Shown here in pieces: positions 19,403 to 30,198 of a DNA stretch of 64,000 bases (positions within the stretch are counted from its first letter, which is position 1; each line of letters starts with the position of its first letter). Under the pieces are notes generated by a model that did not search any database, was not told the DNA's origin, and was given only the letters and a program-made list of their open reading frames with translations. The position numbers and the translations under genes are program-made. Source of the stretch: Psychrobacter immobilis (lineage in GTDB: Bacteria > Pseudomonadota > Gammaproteobacteria > Pseudomonadales > Moraxellaceae); the NCBI RefSeq assembly GCF_904846065.1, contig NZ_CAJGZV010000001.1:1116001-1180000 (forward strand), given 5' to 3'.

Positions 19403-22183
19403 ATGTCCAATGTCCCATCATCAATGGCATCGACCACCAGCCAGCATTATGAAGATAACTCTATCATCGAAGGTTTAGTACTGCCACTCGCAGGTCACTG
19501 TTTCCACTGCGGTGATCCTGTACCGCAGCCGCCGTTCCATGCCAAGATATTGGGTAAGCCGCGTGAGATGTGCTGTATGGGCTGTCAGTTAGCCTCTCAA
19601 AGCATCGTAGAGGCAGGGCTTGAGCAGTATTACTTGGACCGCTCAGAGATTAATCGTACGGCAAGTCTACCGACGCAGTTGACTCGCCTTGAGGCGTATG
19701 ACCATGACGAGATCAAATCACAATTCGTCTATGCTCAAGACGGACTGTCGGTTGCAGAGCTGTCCGTCAATAACCTACGCTGCGCGGCATGTACTTGGCT
19801 AATTGAGTCGCGTCTCGATGAGTTAGAGGGTATCAGTAAATGTCAGGTGAATTTGACCAATCAGCGTATGCGTGTGATTTGGAACGAGGATAAGCTGCCG
19901 ATCAGCCGTATTCTTGCCACCATTAATGAAATCGGCTATGAAGCCAAGCCTTATCGTCAAGATACGCATGAGGCGATGCTGGCGCGTCATAACAACCAAA
20001 TGCTGATACGTCTTGGCATTGCCGCGTTGGGCTCGATGCAAGCGATGATGTATGCCGTTGCCATCTATTTTGGTGAATACAGCGATATGCTAATATTTCA
20101 GCGTGATTTTTTGCGCTGGGTGTCTTTATTTGTCAGTACGCCCGTTTTCTTCTATGCGGGTGTCCCGTTCTTTACCTCAGCGTGGTCGGCAATTCGTGCC
20201 CGTCAAGTCAATATGGACGTGCCCGTCAGCATCGCGCTGATTGTGACTTTTTTCGCGAGCCTATATGCCACCATCACTGGTCAAGGGGAAACCTATTACG
20301 ATTCGGTCAGTATGTTTATTTTCTTTTTACTGGCAGGGCGTTACATTGAGCATAATGCCCGCCTAAAAGCCGCCACCATGGCCAATGACTTGGTTGTGGT
20401 TGAGCCAGTACTGGTACAAAAAATTGCGGAAGATAAAGAAGCCGCCGAGCTTATATTACAGCAGTTAAAGAAAAATGAGCTCAAGAAAACAGCTATAAAT
20501 GAAGACGTGAGCAATCAAGTCAGTAATTTGGATACAAATGAGGCGAGCACATCAGCTAATCCAACGCCTAATTTTATGCAAAGCATGGATGCCAATGTTC
20601 ATCAGCTCACATCAAAAATTGCACAAGACTGGCAACGCACGCGTACTCAAAAATCAGCCATATCAACAACAGCAGATGAGGCAAAAGAAAAACAAATGGT
20701 CACCGCCCATAGTTTGCAAGTGGGTGATATCATTTTAGTTGAGGCTGGCTCTGAAATCATCAGCGATGGTATTTTGCTGAGCCAGACTGCTACCGTGTCG
20801 CAAAGCCTATTGACGGGTGAGGGCGACTTGATTATCAAGAGCCAAGGTGACTATATCGTCGGCGGTGCACAAAACGATAGCCAACCGTTTGAGATGCTGG
20901 TCACAGCATTGCCAGCAGACAGCCAAATTGGCTTAATTGATCGGCTGATGAACCGTGCCATGAGTGAAAAGCCCAAACTGGCACAGCAAGCAGACAAGCT
21001 GGCACGATGGTTTGTGGCGCGTATTTTGGTATTGTCTGTCTTGGTATTCATTGGTTGGTATATCGTTGACCCAAGTCAAGCGATTTGGGCTACGGTCGCG
21101 GTATTGGTCGCGACTTGCCCTTGTGCGCTGTCTTTAGCGACACCGATTGCGCTGACGGTCGCGACCAATCGACTGGCAAGCTATGGCTTTTTGACGACGC
21201 GTGGACATACGCTACAAACTTTAGCGGAAATCACTCATGTCGCCTTTGATAAAACAGGCACTTTAACTTATGGTAAGCCGAATTTATTAAATATTGAGCT
21301 GCTTAAAGATAATGATATTGCAACGGCTACAGATGAGCAAAAAGATACGGTATTAGCCATCGCTGCGGCTCTAGAAGTAGGGAGCCGTCATCCTATTGCA
21401 CACGCGCTGCTTACCGCTGCCTATCAGTTGCATTTGCCATCGACGCAGGCCTTACAGCATTATCCAGCAGGCGGTGTCGAGGCAATGATTGATGGCGTAT
21501 TATATCGAATTGGTCATGTGGATTTTGCGTTAAACGATGCTGATAATGATATGGTCATTGATTTAGTATCACAGCGCGCCAGCTCAGCAGTGGTTTTATC
21601 TTGTCAACAAAATGACTCGGTCACTTGGCAAGCGCTGGCATGCTTCTATTTCAATGATAAGGTGCGTGATAGTGCCAAAGCCATGCTCGATACGCTTAAA
21701 GAGTTGGGTATTGAGACAGTTATGTTGACTGGTGACCCAAGCCCGCAAGCGCTGGTATTGGCTGAAAGCTTAGGGATGCATTCTGCTTACAATGGTCTAT
21801 CGCCAACAGACAAGGTTACTCACATTCAAAAACTACAGGCGGAAGGTGGCGTAGTGTTGATGGTGGGAGACGGTATTAATGATGCGCCAGTGCTAGCCGC
21901 AGCAGATGTCTCGACTTCTATTGCGGGGGCGGCAGATTTGGCACAAGTATCGAGTGACAGTATTATCTTAAATGGTCAAATCGACGCTATTACTGCGGCT
22001 AAGCGTATCTCTGATAAAACGGAACGTATTATCAAACAAAACTTCCGCTGGGCACTGATTTATAATGGCAGTGTGCTAATACCAGCAGCGTTAGGCTATG
22101 TGCCACCTTGGCTGGCTGCTATTGGTATGTCATTAAGTTCATTGTTTGTGGTCTTAAATGCGCTGCGCTTAAAGCGTGCTTAA
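19403..22183 (+). CDS. ccoI: copper-transporting P1B ATPase, CcoI/FixI type
   Basis: Heavy-metal P-type ATPase of 926 residues, the type that supplies copper to cbb3 oxidase. N-terminal Cys-rich motif (CFHCGDPVP, then CCMGC), an HMA domain with CAACTWLI, the CPC membrane motif (C572-P-C574) and the phosphorylation site D616 (DKTGTLT). GDGINDAPVLA is in the P domain. The actuator loop reads TGEG instead of TGES; the essential Glu is kept. A hydrophilic insert of roughly 100 residues (about 340-440) precedes the actuator domain. The cbb3 oxidase genes and ccoS are not in the window. Confidence 0.85.
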   Translation: MSNVPSSMASTTSQHYEDNSIIEGLVLPLAGHCFHCGDPVPQPPFHAKILGKPREMCCMGCQLASQSIVEAGLEQYYLDRSEINRTASLPTQLTRLEAYDHDEIKSQFVYAQDGLSVAELSVNNLRCAACTWLIESRLDELEGISKCQVNLTNQRMRVIWNEDKLPISRILATINEIGYEAKPYRQDTHEAMLARHNNQMLIRLGIAALGSMQAMMYAVAIYFGEYSDMLIFQRDFLRWVSLFVSTPVFFYAGVPFFTSAWSAIRARQVNMDVPVSIALIVTFFASLYATITGQGETYYDSVSMFIFFLLAGRYIEHNARLKAATMANDLVVVEPVLVQKIAEDKEAAELILQQLKKNELKKTAINEDVSNQVSNLDTNEASTSANPTPNFMQSMDANVHQLTSKIAQDWQRTRTQKSAISTTADEAKEKQMVTAHSLQVGDIILVEAGSEIISDGILLSQTATVSQSLLTGEGDLIIKSQGDYIVGGAQNDSQPFEMLVTALPADSQIGLIDRLMNRAMSEKPKLAQQADKLARWFVARILVLSVLVFIGWYIVDPSQAIWATVAVLVATCPCALSLATPIALTVATNRLASYGFLTTRGHTLQTLAEITHVAFDKTGTLTYGKPNLLNIELLKDNDIATATDEQKDTVLAIAAALEVGSRHPIAHALLTAAYQLHLPSTQALQHYPAGGVEAMIDGVLYRIGHVDFALNDADNDMVIDLVSQRASSAVVLSCQQNDSVTWQALACFYFNDKVRDSAKAMLDTLKELGIETVMLTGDPSPQALVLAESLGMHSAYNGLSPTDKVTHIQKLQAEGGVVLMVGDGINDAPVLAAADVSTSIAGAADLAQVSSDSIILNGQIDAITAAKRISDKTERIIKQNFRWALIYNGSVLIPAALGYVPPWLAAIGMSLSSLFVVLNALRLKRA

Positions 22184-22313
22184 TACCTATTCAAAAAAAC
22201 GATTAGCTGCGCCATACTTACTTAGCCTACTAATGTAGTACTGAGACTCATCTTCCTTGCTGCTCACATTTTTCCAAACAGTATGTCTATCATAAGTATT
22301 TAACTTTACCCAT

Positions 22314-22359
22314 AAAAAAACCGCCTTTAACTATATGAATAGCCAAGGCGGTTTTTTTA
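22314..22359. terminator. bidirectional terminator ccoI / BI-1
   Basis: Convergent genes share a hairpin with arms aaaaaaaccgcctt and aaggcggttttttt. It is A-rich on one side and T-rich on the other, so it can work on both strands. Confidence 0.85.
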
Positions 22360-22387
22360 TTTAAATGACTGTTAAATAATATTTAGA

Positions 22388-23110
22388 TTAGTCTTGCAAG
22401 TAGCTTAGCAAACGCATAAATTCAATGTACATCCATACGAGCGTGGCAAGAATACCAATACTGAATAACCATTCGTAGTCTTCAGAGACACCCATTGCCA
22501 CACCGCGATCGATATTATCGAAGTCTAATAACAGCGTGAAAGAAGCGATGATAATCACAAATAAGCTAAAGCCGATAGCGATAGCACCACCTTCAAATAA
22601 GAACGGTAAGCTTGAACCAAACGCTAAAGAAAGTACCCATTGCGCCACATAAACCAGCATAATTGCAATCAATGCTGAAGTCACAATTGAGCGGAACTTT
22701 TCAGTCACCTTGACCAGACCTGAGCGATATAGCCCTAGCATAACGGCTGCCGTCACAAAAGTGGCACACATAGCGGTCACTGGTACACTCGGATACATCC
22801 GCATAAAGAACAGCGAGATGCCGCCTAAAAATATGCCTTCTAACAGTGCATAAGGCACCGCAAAGGTTTTGGCCTTATGAGGTTTAAAAGTGATAAAAAG
22901 CGCGAGACCAAAAGCAGCAAACATACTGCCGAAGGCAGCCATCGTGATAAAGCCTTGCGACAAACCTGCCATAAGGGCATAAAAGAAAAAGCCCACACCA
23001 GTGATCGCAGATAATCCAAGTAATAGACTGGTCTTTTGAATCACGCCCTTGACCGTCATTGGCTTACCGCCGATCGCAAGTTCTGCGCGACTGACAATAG
23101 GATTGGCCAT
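22388..23110 (-). CDS. Bax inhibitor-1 / YccA-family membrane protein
   Basis: Integral membrane protein of 240 residues with seven predicted hydrophobic helices after a ~30-residue cytoplasmic start. The C-terminal part LLDFDNIDRGVAMGVSEDYEW matches the conserved aspartate-containing region of bacterial BI-1 (YccA/YbhL-like) proteins, thought to form pH-sensitive ion leak channels or to modulate FtsH. The last helix ends MRLLSYLQD. Single gene with its own terminator. Confidence 0.85.
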   Translation of the reverse strand: MANPIVSRAELAIGGKPMTVKGVIQKTSLLLGLSAITGVGFFFYALMAGLSQGFITMAAFGSMFAAFGLALFITFKPHKAKTFAVPYALLEGIFLGGISLFFMRMYPSVPVTAMCATFVTAAVMLGLYRSGLVKVTEKFRSIVTSALIAIMLVYVAQWVLSLAFGSSLPFLFEGGAIAIGFSLFVIIIASFTLLLDFDNIDRGVAMGVSEDYEWLFSIGILATLVWMYIEFMRLLSYLQD

Positions 23111-23394
23111 AAAGTTGTCCTTAATAAAATATAAATAATAATGATGCTAGCTACTTTAGCAAAACCGCCATTATTGTCAACTGTGTTTACGTGACAGCCA
23201 TCAAGGCTTCACGACCTTATAGAGCTATTATTAGTTGATGTATTTTGGCGTATTGCCTAGCTAAACAAACACGTTTAAGAGTAACGTGCGATGGCTTTTA
23301 TATGGGGTTGATTACGACAGTTAACAACGATAATTCATAAACATGCTAGTCTAAACGCTCGTTTATCGCTATCATTGGCGAGTAATTTACCGTT
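23111..23394. other. divergent region BI-1 / nadK
   Basis: 284 bases of AT-rich DNA between divergent genes; presumed promoters, none assigned with confidence. Confidence 0.3.
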
Positions 23395-24414
23395 ATGCCG
23401 AGTCGTTTTATGGAAAACTCAGCGCAATCCGCAAGATTGCCGCACTTACATGAATCAGAGCTGTTCCACGCTATCAAAAACCCTGCTTTTAGGCGTATTG
23501 GGCTTATGGGCCGCGCTGGTAAACGTAGTGTCACTCAAAGTTTGGTACAAATTGCCCAGACTATCAATGAGATGAATCTCACATTGATTATGGATGTGCA
23601 AACGGCGAACTTGCCCACTTTGAACCTTACTGAGATTGAAAAGGTCAAAATCGTTAAGCGTAGTTTGATTGGTGAGATTTGTGATTTGGTCATCGTTGTT
23701 GGCGGTGATGGCTCGATATTGCACGCGGCTGAAGCGTTGGCACGCTACCGTGTGCCTGTATTTGGCGTCAACCGTGGTCGGCTTGGTTTTTTGGCGGATG
23801 TAAAACCTGATGAAGCGGCGTTTAAATTGCGCCAAGTCCTGATGGGTGATTATCAGTTGGATCATCGTTTTCTATTAACGATGGAGATACGAGAAGGGCG
23901 TACTATCATTCATGAAGACATGGCGCTCAATGATATCGTATTGCATGCGGGAAAATCGGTTCATATGATTGATTTTCAGATGAAAATCGATGGTCAAGAT
24001 GTCTATCGTCAGCATAGTGATGGTTTGATTGCAGCAACGCCTACCGGTTCAACGGCCTATGCACTCTCTGGCGGCGGTCCCATTATTCATCCGAGTATGG
24101 ATGCTATCTGTTTGGTGCCCATGCATCCCCATACGCTGTCTAGCAGACCGATTGTGGTGAGCGGTAATAGCGAAGTATGCATTCGCATTCATGAAGACAA
24201 TCGCACTCAGCCGATGGTCAGTGCCGACGGCAAGCCAAGCGTGCCACTTGAGCAGGAGCAACGGCTCTATATTCGTAAGCATCCAGATAAGCTTACTTTA
24301 TTGCACCCGCCAGGGTTTGATTTTTATGAAGCTTGTCGCACTAAATTGCACTGGAACGTCCATGCTGAGGAATTCAGTCTTGACGTGGATGATGATATTA
24401 TGGACGACGAATAA
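23395..24414 (+). CDS. nadK: NAD kinase
   Basis: ATP-NAD kinase making NADP. The diagnostic GGDGS motif is present (VVVGGDGSILHAAEAL), followed by FGVNRGRLGFLAD and the substrate-binding TPTGSTAYALSGGGPI. At 339 residues it is longer than E. coli NadK (292), with an N-terminal extension of about 35 residues. An internal ATG five codons in is also possible. A DUF1315 gene follows after 67 bases. Confidence 0.93.
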   Translation: MPSRFMENSAQSARLPHLHESELFHAIKNPAFRRIGLMGRAGKRSVTQSLVQIAQTINEMNLTLIMDVQTANLPTLNLTEIEKVKIVKRSLIGEICDLVIVVGGDGSILHAAEALARYRVPVFGVNRGRLGFLADVKPDEAAFKLRQVLMGDYQLDHRFLLTMEIREGRTIIHEDMALNDIVLHAGKSVHMIDFQMKIDGQDVYRQHSDGLIAATPTGSTAYALSGGGPIIHPSMDAICLVPMHPHTLSSRPIVVSGNSEVCIRIHEDNRTQPMVSADGKPSVPLEQEQRLYIRKHPDKLTLLHPPGFDFYEACRTKLHWNVHAEEFSLDVDDDIMDDE

Positions 24415-24481
24415 GTGTCTCTTTTATATAAAAACGTTATAAAAAATATGTTATAAAAAATAGTAGTGGAGAATAGGCAGG

Positions 24482-24793
24482 ATGGATAAGCAAACGATAT
24501 TAGCAAGTTTAACGCCAGAAGTGGTGGATAAATTCCGCATGGCGATTGAGTTGGGTAAGTGGCCTGATGGTCGCAAGCTGACCGCTGAGCAGCGCGAGAC
24601 CTGTATGCAAGCGGTGATGGTGTGGGAGCACGAGCATCTACCACCTGCTGAGCGCACAGGCTATATTCATAAGCCAGTCAAAGACGATGGTTCTATCGTC
24701 GGGGCAGAATGTGATGTCGAGCATGAGCATCATTATCCAAACATGCCTAATCCGAAAGGCGCAGTCCAACCCGTCAAGTTTCGTGATAAATAG
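24482..24793 (+). CDS. DUF1315 (YeaC-like) protein
   Basis: Small cytoplasmic protein of 103 residues with the YeaC/DUF1315 pattern: TPEVVDKFRMAIELGKWPDG, EQRETCMQAVMVWEHEHLP and the GYI core. The C-terminus carries a His/Glu cluster (CDVEHEHHYPN) that might bind metal. Function of the family is unknown. It is likely co-transcribed with nadK and is followed by a terminator. Confidence 0.8.
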   Translation: MDKQTILASLTPEVVDKFRMAIELGKWPDGRKLTAEQRETCMQAVMVWEHEHLPPAERTGYIHKPVKDDGSIVGAECDVEHEHHYPNMPNPKGAVQPVKFRDK

Positions 24794-24831
24794 ACTGATG
24801 GCTAAATTTTCTAATAAAAAATGAAGCACAT

Positions 24832-24864
24832 AAAAAAGGCCACGCTAATCAGCGTGGCCTTTTC
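24832..24864. terminator. bidirectional terminator
   Basis: Hairpin aaaaaaggccacgct / agcgtggcctttt between the convergent DUF1315 gene and the HopJ-like gene. Confidence 0.85.
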
Positions 24865-24879
24865 TTATTTAATAATTTT

Positions 24880-25254
24880 TTAAAGCGCCGTCGTATCAAC
24901 ACTAGGGCGAACCGTTAATGGGTTTTTTTGCATCAAAAACCCTTGCCAGCCCCAATGTAAAAAATTGCGGATATTGGCATGGTCAGTACCGTTAGGAGTT
25001 GCTTGAACTTTGGCATAATGCTCGCCAAACAGTTTTAGCGTGTCCAATTGATTCAGACCATGGTGCTTGGCAAAGCCAAAAATTTTCGCACTACCTTCAT
25101 TTTCACCAGCTGCATTGTGTACCATACCGTTCACAAACGGGGCAGGTGCGTAGCGATAAAAATCATCAATAAAACTGATGACATCATTGAATCCAATGGC
25201 TTTTTTATCCAAACCATTAAGTAGAGCCGATACATCTGATTGGCGGATACTCAT
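24880..25254 (-). CDS. HopJ-family protein
   Basis: Protein of 124 residues resembling the widespread 'HopJ type III effector' family: FNDVISFIDDFYRYAPAPFVNG, then NEGSAKIFGFAKHHGL and the ending HWGWQGF. Despite the name, most such genes occur in bacteria without type III secretion and are probably housekeeping; no secretion signal is seen here. It follows csrA on the same strand by 44 bases. Confidence 0.8.
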   Translation of the reverse strand: MSIRQSDVSALLNGLDKKAIGFNDVISFIDDFYRYAPAPFVNGMVHNAAGENEGSAKIFGFAKHHGLNQLDTLKLFGEHYAKVQATPNGTDHANIRNFLHWGWQGFLMQKNPLTVRPSVDTTAL

Positions 25255-25298
25255 AAATAAATGACCTCAGAGCAGATTAAAAAGTGAAAGTATGTAAC

Positions 25299-25544
25299 TT
25301 AGCGATTGAAATAGTCTTCGTCATCAAATGAAGGCGCAAAATTGCCCTGCTCAAGATGTTGCATTTGCGACTGTACAGAACGCTCATGCTGAATACGTTG
25401 GTAAATCTCTTCGCGGTGTACGGCAATATCTTTCGGTGCATTGACACCGATACGTACTTGATTGCCTTTGACACCTAGGACCGTCACACTGACCTCATCA
25501 CCAATCATTAGCGTTTCGCCCACGCGGCGTGTCAAAATTAACAT
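25299..25544 (-). CDS. csrA: carbon storage regulator CsrA
   Basis: RNA-binding post-transcriptional regulator. It starts [18 protein letters not shown] and includes [19 protein letters not shown] with the RNA-contacting RVGE and VHREEI segments. It is 81 residues against the usual 61-65, with an acidic/aromatic C-terminal extension ([15 protein letters not shown]) of the kind seen in Moraxellaceae. Located downstream of lysC, a common order in this group. Confidence 0.95.
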   Translation of the reverse strand: MLILTRRVGETLMIGDEVSVTVLGVKGNQVRIGVNAPKDIAVHREEIYQRIQHERSVQSQMQHLEQGNFAPSFDDEDYFNR

Positions 25545-25913
25545 GCGTCACACTCCTTATGTCGCATCAACAAATTATTACTCATCAGATTACTTCTCAA
25601 TTGCAGGACATTACCGCAGCACTAGAAAGACAATGTATCAATGACAACCACAATGCTTACTATTGTGCCAATAGCGGTAATGATAGGTAGATTCATTTAG
25701 CCCAAATGAAAGCCCCATTATAGGGGGCATAACAGAGACTGTCACGGGTTTTCACAAAACTATTGGGTAAATACTCACCCTAGCAATAATAAAAAATAAA
25801 AATAGGATCTAAAAAGACCCTATTTAAATTAATACATTGTTGAAAGTAATTGATACTGACTTAATGCATAACTGTTAATGCTAAATCGATTATTCTAAGC
25901 GTTTTAAAATAAG
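25545..25913. other. lysC-csrA intergenic region
   Basis: No gene. Near 25799-25825 an imperfect hairpin (aataggatct / agaccctatt) with T-rich flank on the minus strand is a probable lysC terminator. csrA therefore presumably has its own promoter in the remaining ~250 bases, though none is clear by eye. Confidence 0.45.
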
Positions 25914-27200
25914 TTATAGCCCAGCGATTTTACTTTCGCCATCTTCACGATCCAGACCAAATGCGGTATGTAGTGATTTAACGGCTTTTTCTAAATACTG
26001 TTCTTGGATAAGGACAGACACTTTGATTTCGCTGGTTGATATCATTTGAATATTGATATTGTTTTCAGCAAGCGTTTGGAACATGAGGCTCGCAACACCA
26101 GCATGAGAGCGCATGCCGACGCCGACTAAAGAGACTTTAACGACTTCATCATTAGCCAATATCTCTTTAGCACCGATCTCATCTTTGACTTCATTTTCCA
26201 GTACTTTCATGGTTTTGTCCATGTCAGTACGGTTGACAGTAAAAGTAAAGTCGGTGGTGCCATTGGTAGAGAGGTTTTGCACTATCATATCAATTTCAAT
26301 ATTGGCACGACCAATCGGGCTTAGGATAGCAGAGGCAATACCAGGATGATCAGGTACACCGCGCACGACTATTTTTGCTTCGTCTCGATTAAAAGCGATA
26401 CCTGAGATGATTGCCTGTTCCATATTGTCTCCTTCGTCTATCGTAATTAAGGTGCCGACATTGTCTTGAAATTCTTGGTCGAAGCTACCATCGTTGTTTT
26501 CATCAAAGCTAGATAATACGCGCAGTGGTACACCATATTTACCCGCGAATTCTACCGAACGAATCTGTAAAATCTTAGAGCCAAGACTTGCCATCTCCAG
26601 CATTTCTTCAAAGGTAATTTTTTCAAGTTTTTTGGCTTTTGAGGTTACACGAGGGTCAGTGGTATAAACGCCATCAACATCGGTATAAATCTGACATTCA
26701 TCAGCACCCAAGGCAGCAGCAATAGCGACACCTGTGGTATCAGAGCCGCCGCGCCCTAATGTGGTCGCGTTGCCTTCGTCATCAATACCTTGAAAGCCTG
26801 CGACGATGACGACATTGCCTGCATCAAGTTGCTCACGGATATTTTTGTCATCGATGCTTTCGATACGGGCTTTATTGTGGGCATTGTCCGTTTTAATCGC
26901 GACTTGACGACCAGTAAATGAACGAGCGCCTACACCAAGCTCTTTAATCGCCATAGCAAGCAATGAAATCGATACTTGCTCACCGGTTGAGACCATTTGG
27001 TCGTATTCACGGGGATCAGGCTGAGTGCTAATTTGGCGTGCTAGATCAATCAAACGGTTGGTTTCGCCGCTCATAGCAGAGACGACAACAACTATTTGAT
27101 GACCGTTGTCATGCCAGCGTTTGACTCGTTTGGCGACGTTTTTGATGCGGTCGATACTGCCCATCGAGGTGCCGCCGTATTTCTGTACTATTAACGCCAT
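25914..27200 (-). CDS. lysC: aspartate kinase
   Basis: Aspartokinase, first step of the aspartate family (Lys, Met, Thr) and diaminopimelate. 428 residues, beginning MALIVQKYGGTSMGS, with FQGIDDEGNATTLGRGGSDTT in the kinase domain and two C-terminal ACT domains. Size and sequence fit the monofunctional class found in Pseudomonas and Acinetobacter. alaS lies 325 bases upstream on the same strand. Confidence 0.94.
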   Translation of the reverse strand: MALIVQKYGGTSMGSIDRIKNVAKRVKRWHDNGHQIVVVVSAMSGETNRLIDLARQISTQPDPREYDQMVSTGEQVSISLLAMAIKELGVGARSFTGRQVAIKTDNAHNKARIESIDDKNIREQLDAGNVVIVAGFQGIDDEGNATTLGRGGSDTTGVAIAAALGADECQIYTDVDGVYTTDPRVTSKAKKLEKITFEEMLEMASLGSKILQIRSVEFAGKYGVPLRVLSSFDENNDGSFDQEFQDNVGTLITIDEGDNMEQAIISGIAFNRDEAKIVVRGVPDHPGIASAILSPIGRANIEIDMIVQNLSTNGTTDFTFTVNRTDMDKTMKVLENEVKDEIGAKEILANDEVVKVSLVGVGMRSHAGVASLMFQTLAENNINIQMISTSEIKVSVLIQEQYLEKAVKSLHTAFGLDREDGESKIAGL

Positions 27201-27525
27201 AAAAATCTACCTATTATTCATTAATGGCCTTTTATTATCATCAATGAGAGCCAATATGCGGATGTGACGCTCAATCAATGCTTGTATAGATAAAGCCGTA
27301 TTATAAGAATTGCGCCCATGCTTTTCGTTTATGTATTCAGTAGTGCTGACTAGGTAATGCACGCACGATGCATATAAACGTTGACCTTTATATCATATCT
27401 ACGTCACAACGTTAAGTGCCCGTAGCGCTTAGATACATGGCGATTGGTTATAACCGTTATAACCAATCGCGTATCTTATGCGTAGTAGACCCAAGTGATG
27501 CGCTGTATTCATGTTTTTTTCAGGA
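27201..27525. other. alaS-lysC intergenic region
   Basis: 325 bases without a gene. The main feature is a perfect 15-bp inverted repeat (27440-27470) 55 bases past the alaS stop; see separate entry. No lysine riboswitch was recognised. Confidence 0.4.
27440..27470. repeat. perfect 31-bp palindrome
   Basis: Arms gcgattggttataac (27440-27454) and gttataaccaatcgc (27456-27470) around a single central base. There is no T-run on either side, so a protein-binding site or stability hairpin is as likely as a terminator. Confidence 0.7.
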
Positions 27526-30198
27526 CTAGCTAAGCTGAGTTTCAATCCAAGCAGGTAGGGCGTTGATAACCGCGGTACTGTTGCCAGACTTTGGCGCGCC
27601 GCCTTGTGCGTAATCTGGCTTACCACCACCTTTACCGCCCAGCTCACCTGCCAAATGACGAATGATATCACCAGCTTTTACTTTAGCGGTGACTGATTTT
27701 GCCACGCTTGCAGCTAGGGCTAACTGTTCGTCTTTATCACCAATCAATACAATCACGCCATCAGGAAGTTTAGATTTAATATCGTCCATCAGGGTGCGGA
27801 TAGATTTGCCGTCGATACCGCTTAAGGTACTGATAAGCACCGGCGTGCCTGCGATGGTCTGCACTTCATCGAGTAAATTGGCTGCTTGGGCGCTGGCAAT
27901 TTTTTGCTCTAAGCGCTCCAGTTGTTTCTCAAGTTCGCGCTGCTTATCCGCCATGGTACGTACGCGCTGTGCCACTTCAGGACGTTTCACTTTTAGCTGA
28001 CTGGCAAGCTCGCTCAGCTGCTGCTCACTTTGCTGAATGTTTTTAATCGCATTCATGCCAGTGACAGCTTCAATACGGCGGATGCCAGCAGCAATACCTG
28101 ATTCGCTGGTAATTTTTAGCACACCGATATCACCAGTACGTTTAACGTGCAAACCACCACAAAGCTCAATAGAGAAGGGCTTGCGCTGACCATCGACGAT
28201 ACTGTCAGTGCCCATGGTTAAGACACGAACGTCACTGCCATATTTTTCACCAAACAATGCCATAGCGCCTTGTTTCATCGCTTCGTCAATAGACATATTC
28301 TCGATGCGAGCAGGGGTGTTGGCTTGAATTTGCTCATTGACTAAGCGTTCGATACGCGTAATTTCAGCAGTGCTGACAGGCTTGTCATACGAGAAATCAA
28401 AACGTAAGACTTCGCTTGATACTAATGAGCCTTTCTGTGTGACTTCATCACCCAATACTTCTCTTAATGCGGCATGCAATAAATGCGTGGCAGAGTGGTT
28501 TTTGGCACTAGCCGCACGGATGCTGGACAAGACTTGCGCATCGGCTGTTTGTTTGGTGTTAATGTCACCCATGGTCACGACACCGTAATGGATGATGGCT
28601 TGACCAGATTTTTTGGTATCTTGCACTTCAAAAACGCCAGTTGCAGTGCGGATTTCGCCAAGCTCACCAACTTGACCACCACCTTCAGCATAAAACGGTG
28701 TACGGTCAAGTACCACGACGCCTTCCATGCCCTCAGCTAAGCTATCTGCTGGATTGCCATCTTGATACAGCGCATCAATCGTCACGCCATCTTCTGCAAG
28801 CTGCTCATAACCGATAAAGGTGGTTGGGTTTTCTACTTGAATGACACTGCTATAATCAACGTCGAATTTGCCAGCATCACGAGCACGCTCACGTTGCGCT
28901 TGCATATGCTCATCAAATTCAGCTTCATCAATAACAATACCGCGCTCACGAGTGATATCCGCAGTCAAATCGACCGGGAAACCATAAGTATCGTACAGTT
29001 TAAATGCGGCTTCCCCAGATAACGTGTCGCCATCTTTTAGACCTTCCAGCTCGCTGGCAAGTAGACGTAAGCCTTGTGCCAAAGTTTTGGCAAACTGTGC
29101 TTCTTCCTTTTGAATGGCATTTTCAATGACGCTTTGCTTATCTTTTAGCTCAGGATACGCCGTACCCATTTCAGCAACCAAAGGCGCGACCATTTTATAG
29201 AAAAACTCACTGTCAGCACCAAGTTTATTGCCATGACGTACCGCACGACGAATGATACGGCGCAGTACATAACCACGACCTTCGTTGCTTGGTGTCACGC
29301 CATCAGCAATCAAAAATGAAACAGCGCGAATATGGTCAGCGATGACTTTTAATGACGATTGTTGCTGGTTTTCAATCTCTAAAATCTCAGCCGCCGCATC
29401 CATCAAATGTACAAATAAATCTATCTCGTAGTTGCCATGGACGCCTTGCATGATGGCGCTGATACGCTCAAGTCCCATGCCAGTATCTACGCTTGGCGCT
29501 GGTAGCGGTAGCATAGAGCCGTCTTTTTGACGATTAAACTGCATAAAGACGCAGTTCCAAATCTCGATATAACGGTCGCCATCTTCTTCAGGTGTGCCCG
29601 GTAGACCGCCTTCGATATCGGCACCATGATCATAAAAGACTTCAGTACAAGGACCACAAGGACCGGTATCGCCCATCGTCCAAAAGTTGTCTGAGGCGTA
29701 AGGCGCGCCTTTATTATCGCCAATACGAATAATGCGCTCGCTAGGAATACCGATGTCTTTATGCCAAATATCAAAGGCTTCGTCATCGGTCTCATAAATG
29801 GTCACATACAAGCGATTTTTATCAATCGCAAGCCATTCGTCCGAGGTTAAAAACTCCCAAATATAGCCAATACCGGCTTGCTTAAAATAATCGCCAAACG
29901 AGAAGTTGCCAAGCATTTCAAAGAACGTATGATGGCGCGCCGTATAACCGACATTATCCAAATCATTATGCTTGCCGCCAGCACGTACGCACTTCTGCGA
30001 GGTCACCGCACGGGTATAATCACGTGGCTCCATACCCAAAAACGTTTCTTTAAACTGATTCATACCGGCATTGGTAAATAGCAATGTCGGGTCATTGTGT
30101 GGAATCAAACTCGATGAGGCGACGGGGGTGTGCTGCTTGCTTATGAAAAAATCGATAAAAGCTTGACGAATATCGGCTGAGCGAAATGGCTGGCTCAC
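27526..30198 (-). CDS. alaS: alanyl-tRNA synthetase
   Basis: Class II synthetase, 890 residues. N-terminal catalytic domain with [13 protein letters not shown] and the [11 protein letters not shown] region. The editing domain has [16 protein letters not shown] and the [13 protein letters not shown] motif. The C-terminal C-Ala domain ends in the Gly-rich [14 protein letters not shown]. Monocistronic. Confidence 0.96.
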   Translation of the reverse strand: MSQPFRSADIRQAFIDFFISKQHTPVASSSLIPHNDPTLLFTNAGMNQFKETFLGMEPRDYTRAVTSQKCVRAGGKHNDLDNVGYTARHHTFFEMLGNFSFGDYFKQAGIGYIWEFLTSDEWLAIDKNRLYVTIYETDDEAFDIWHKDIGIPSERIIRIGDNKGAPYASDNFWTMGDTGPCGPCTEVFYDHGADIEGGLPGTPEEDGDRYIEIWNCVFMQFNRQKDGSMLPLPAPSVDTGMGLERISAIMQGVHGNYEIDLFVHLMDAAAEILEIENQQQSSLKVIADHIRAVSFLIADGVTPSNEGRGYVLRRIIRRAVRHGNKLGADSEFFYKMVAPLVAEMGTAYPELKDKQSVIENAIQKEEAQFAKTLAQGLRLLASELEGLKDGDTLSGEAAFKLYDTYGFPVDLTADITRERGIVIDEAEFDEHMQAQRERARDAGKFDVDYSSVIQVENPTTFIGYEQLAEDGVTIDALYQDGNPADSLAEGMEGVVVLDRTPFYAEGGGQVGELGEIRTATGVFEVQDTKKSGQAIIHYGVVTMGDINTKQTADAQVLSSIRAASAKNHSATHLLHAALREVLGDEVTQKGSLVSSEVLRFDFSYDKPVSTAEITRIERLVNEQIQANTPARIENMSIDEAMKQGAMALFGEKYGSDVRVLTMGTDSIVDGQRKPFSIELCGGLHVKRTGDIGVLKITSESGIAAGIRRIEAVTGMNAIKNIQQSEQQLSELASQLKVKRPEVAQRVRTMADKQRELEKQLERLEQKIASAQAANLLDEVQTIAGTPVLISTLSGIDGKSIRTLMDDIKSKLPDGVIVLIGDKDEQLALAASVAKSVTAKVKAGDIIRHLAGELGGKGGGKPDYAQGGAPKSGNSTAVINALPAWIETQLS

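Noticed and set aside
24880..25254. Type III secretion effector
   Set aside because: The HopJ name is historical; no type III genes or secretion signal are seen and the gene sits among housekeeping genes.
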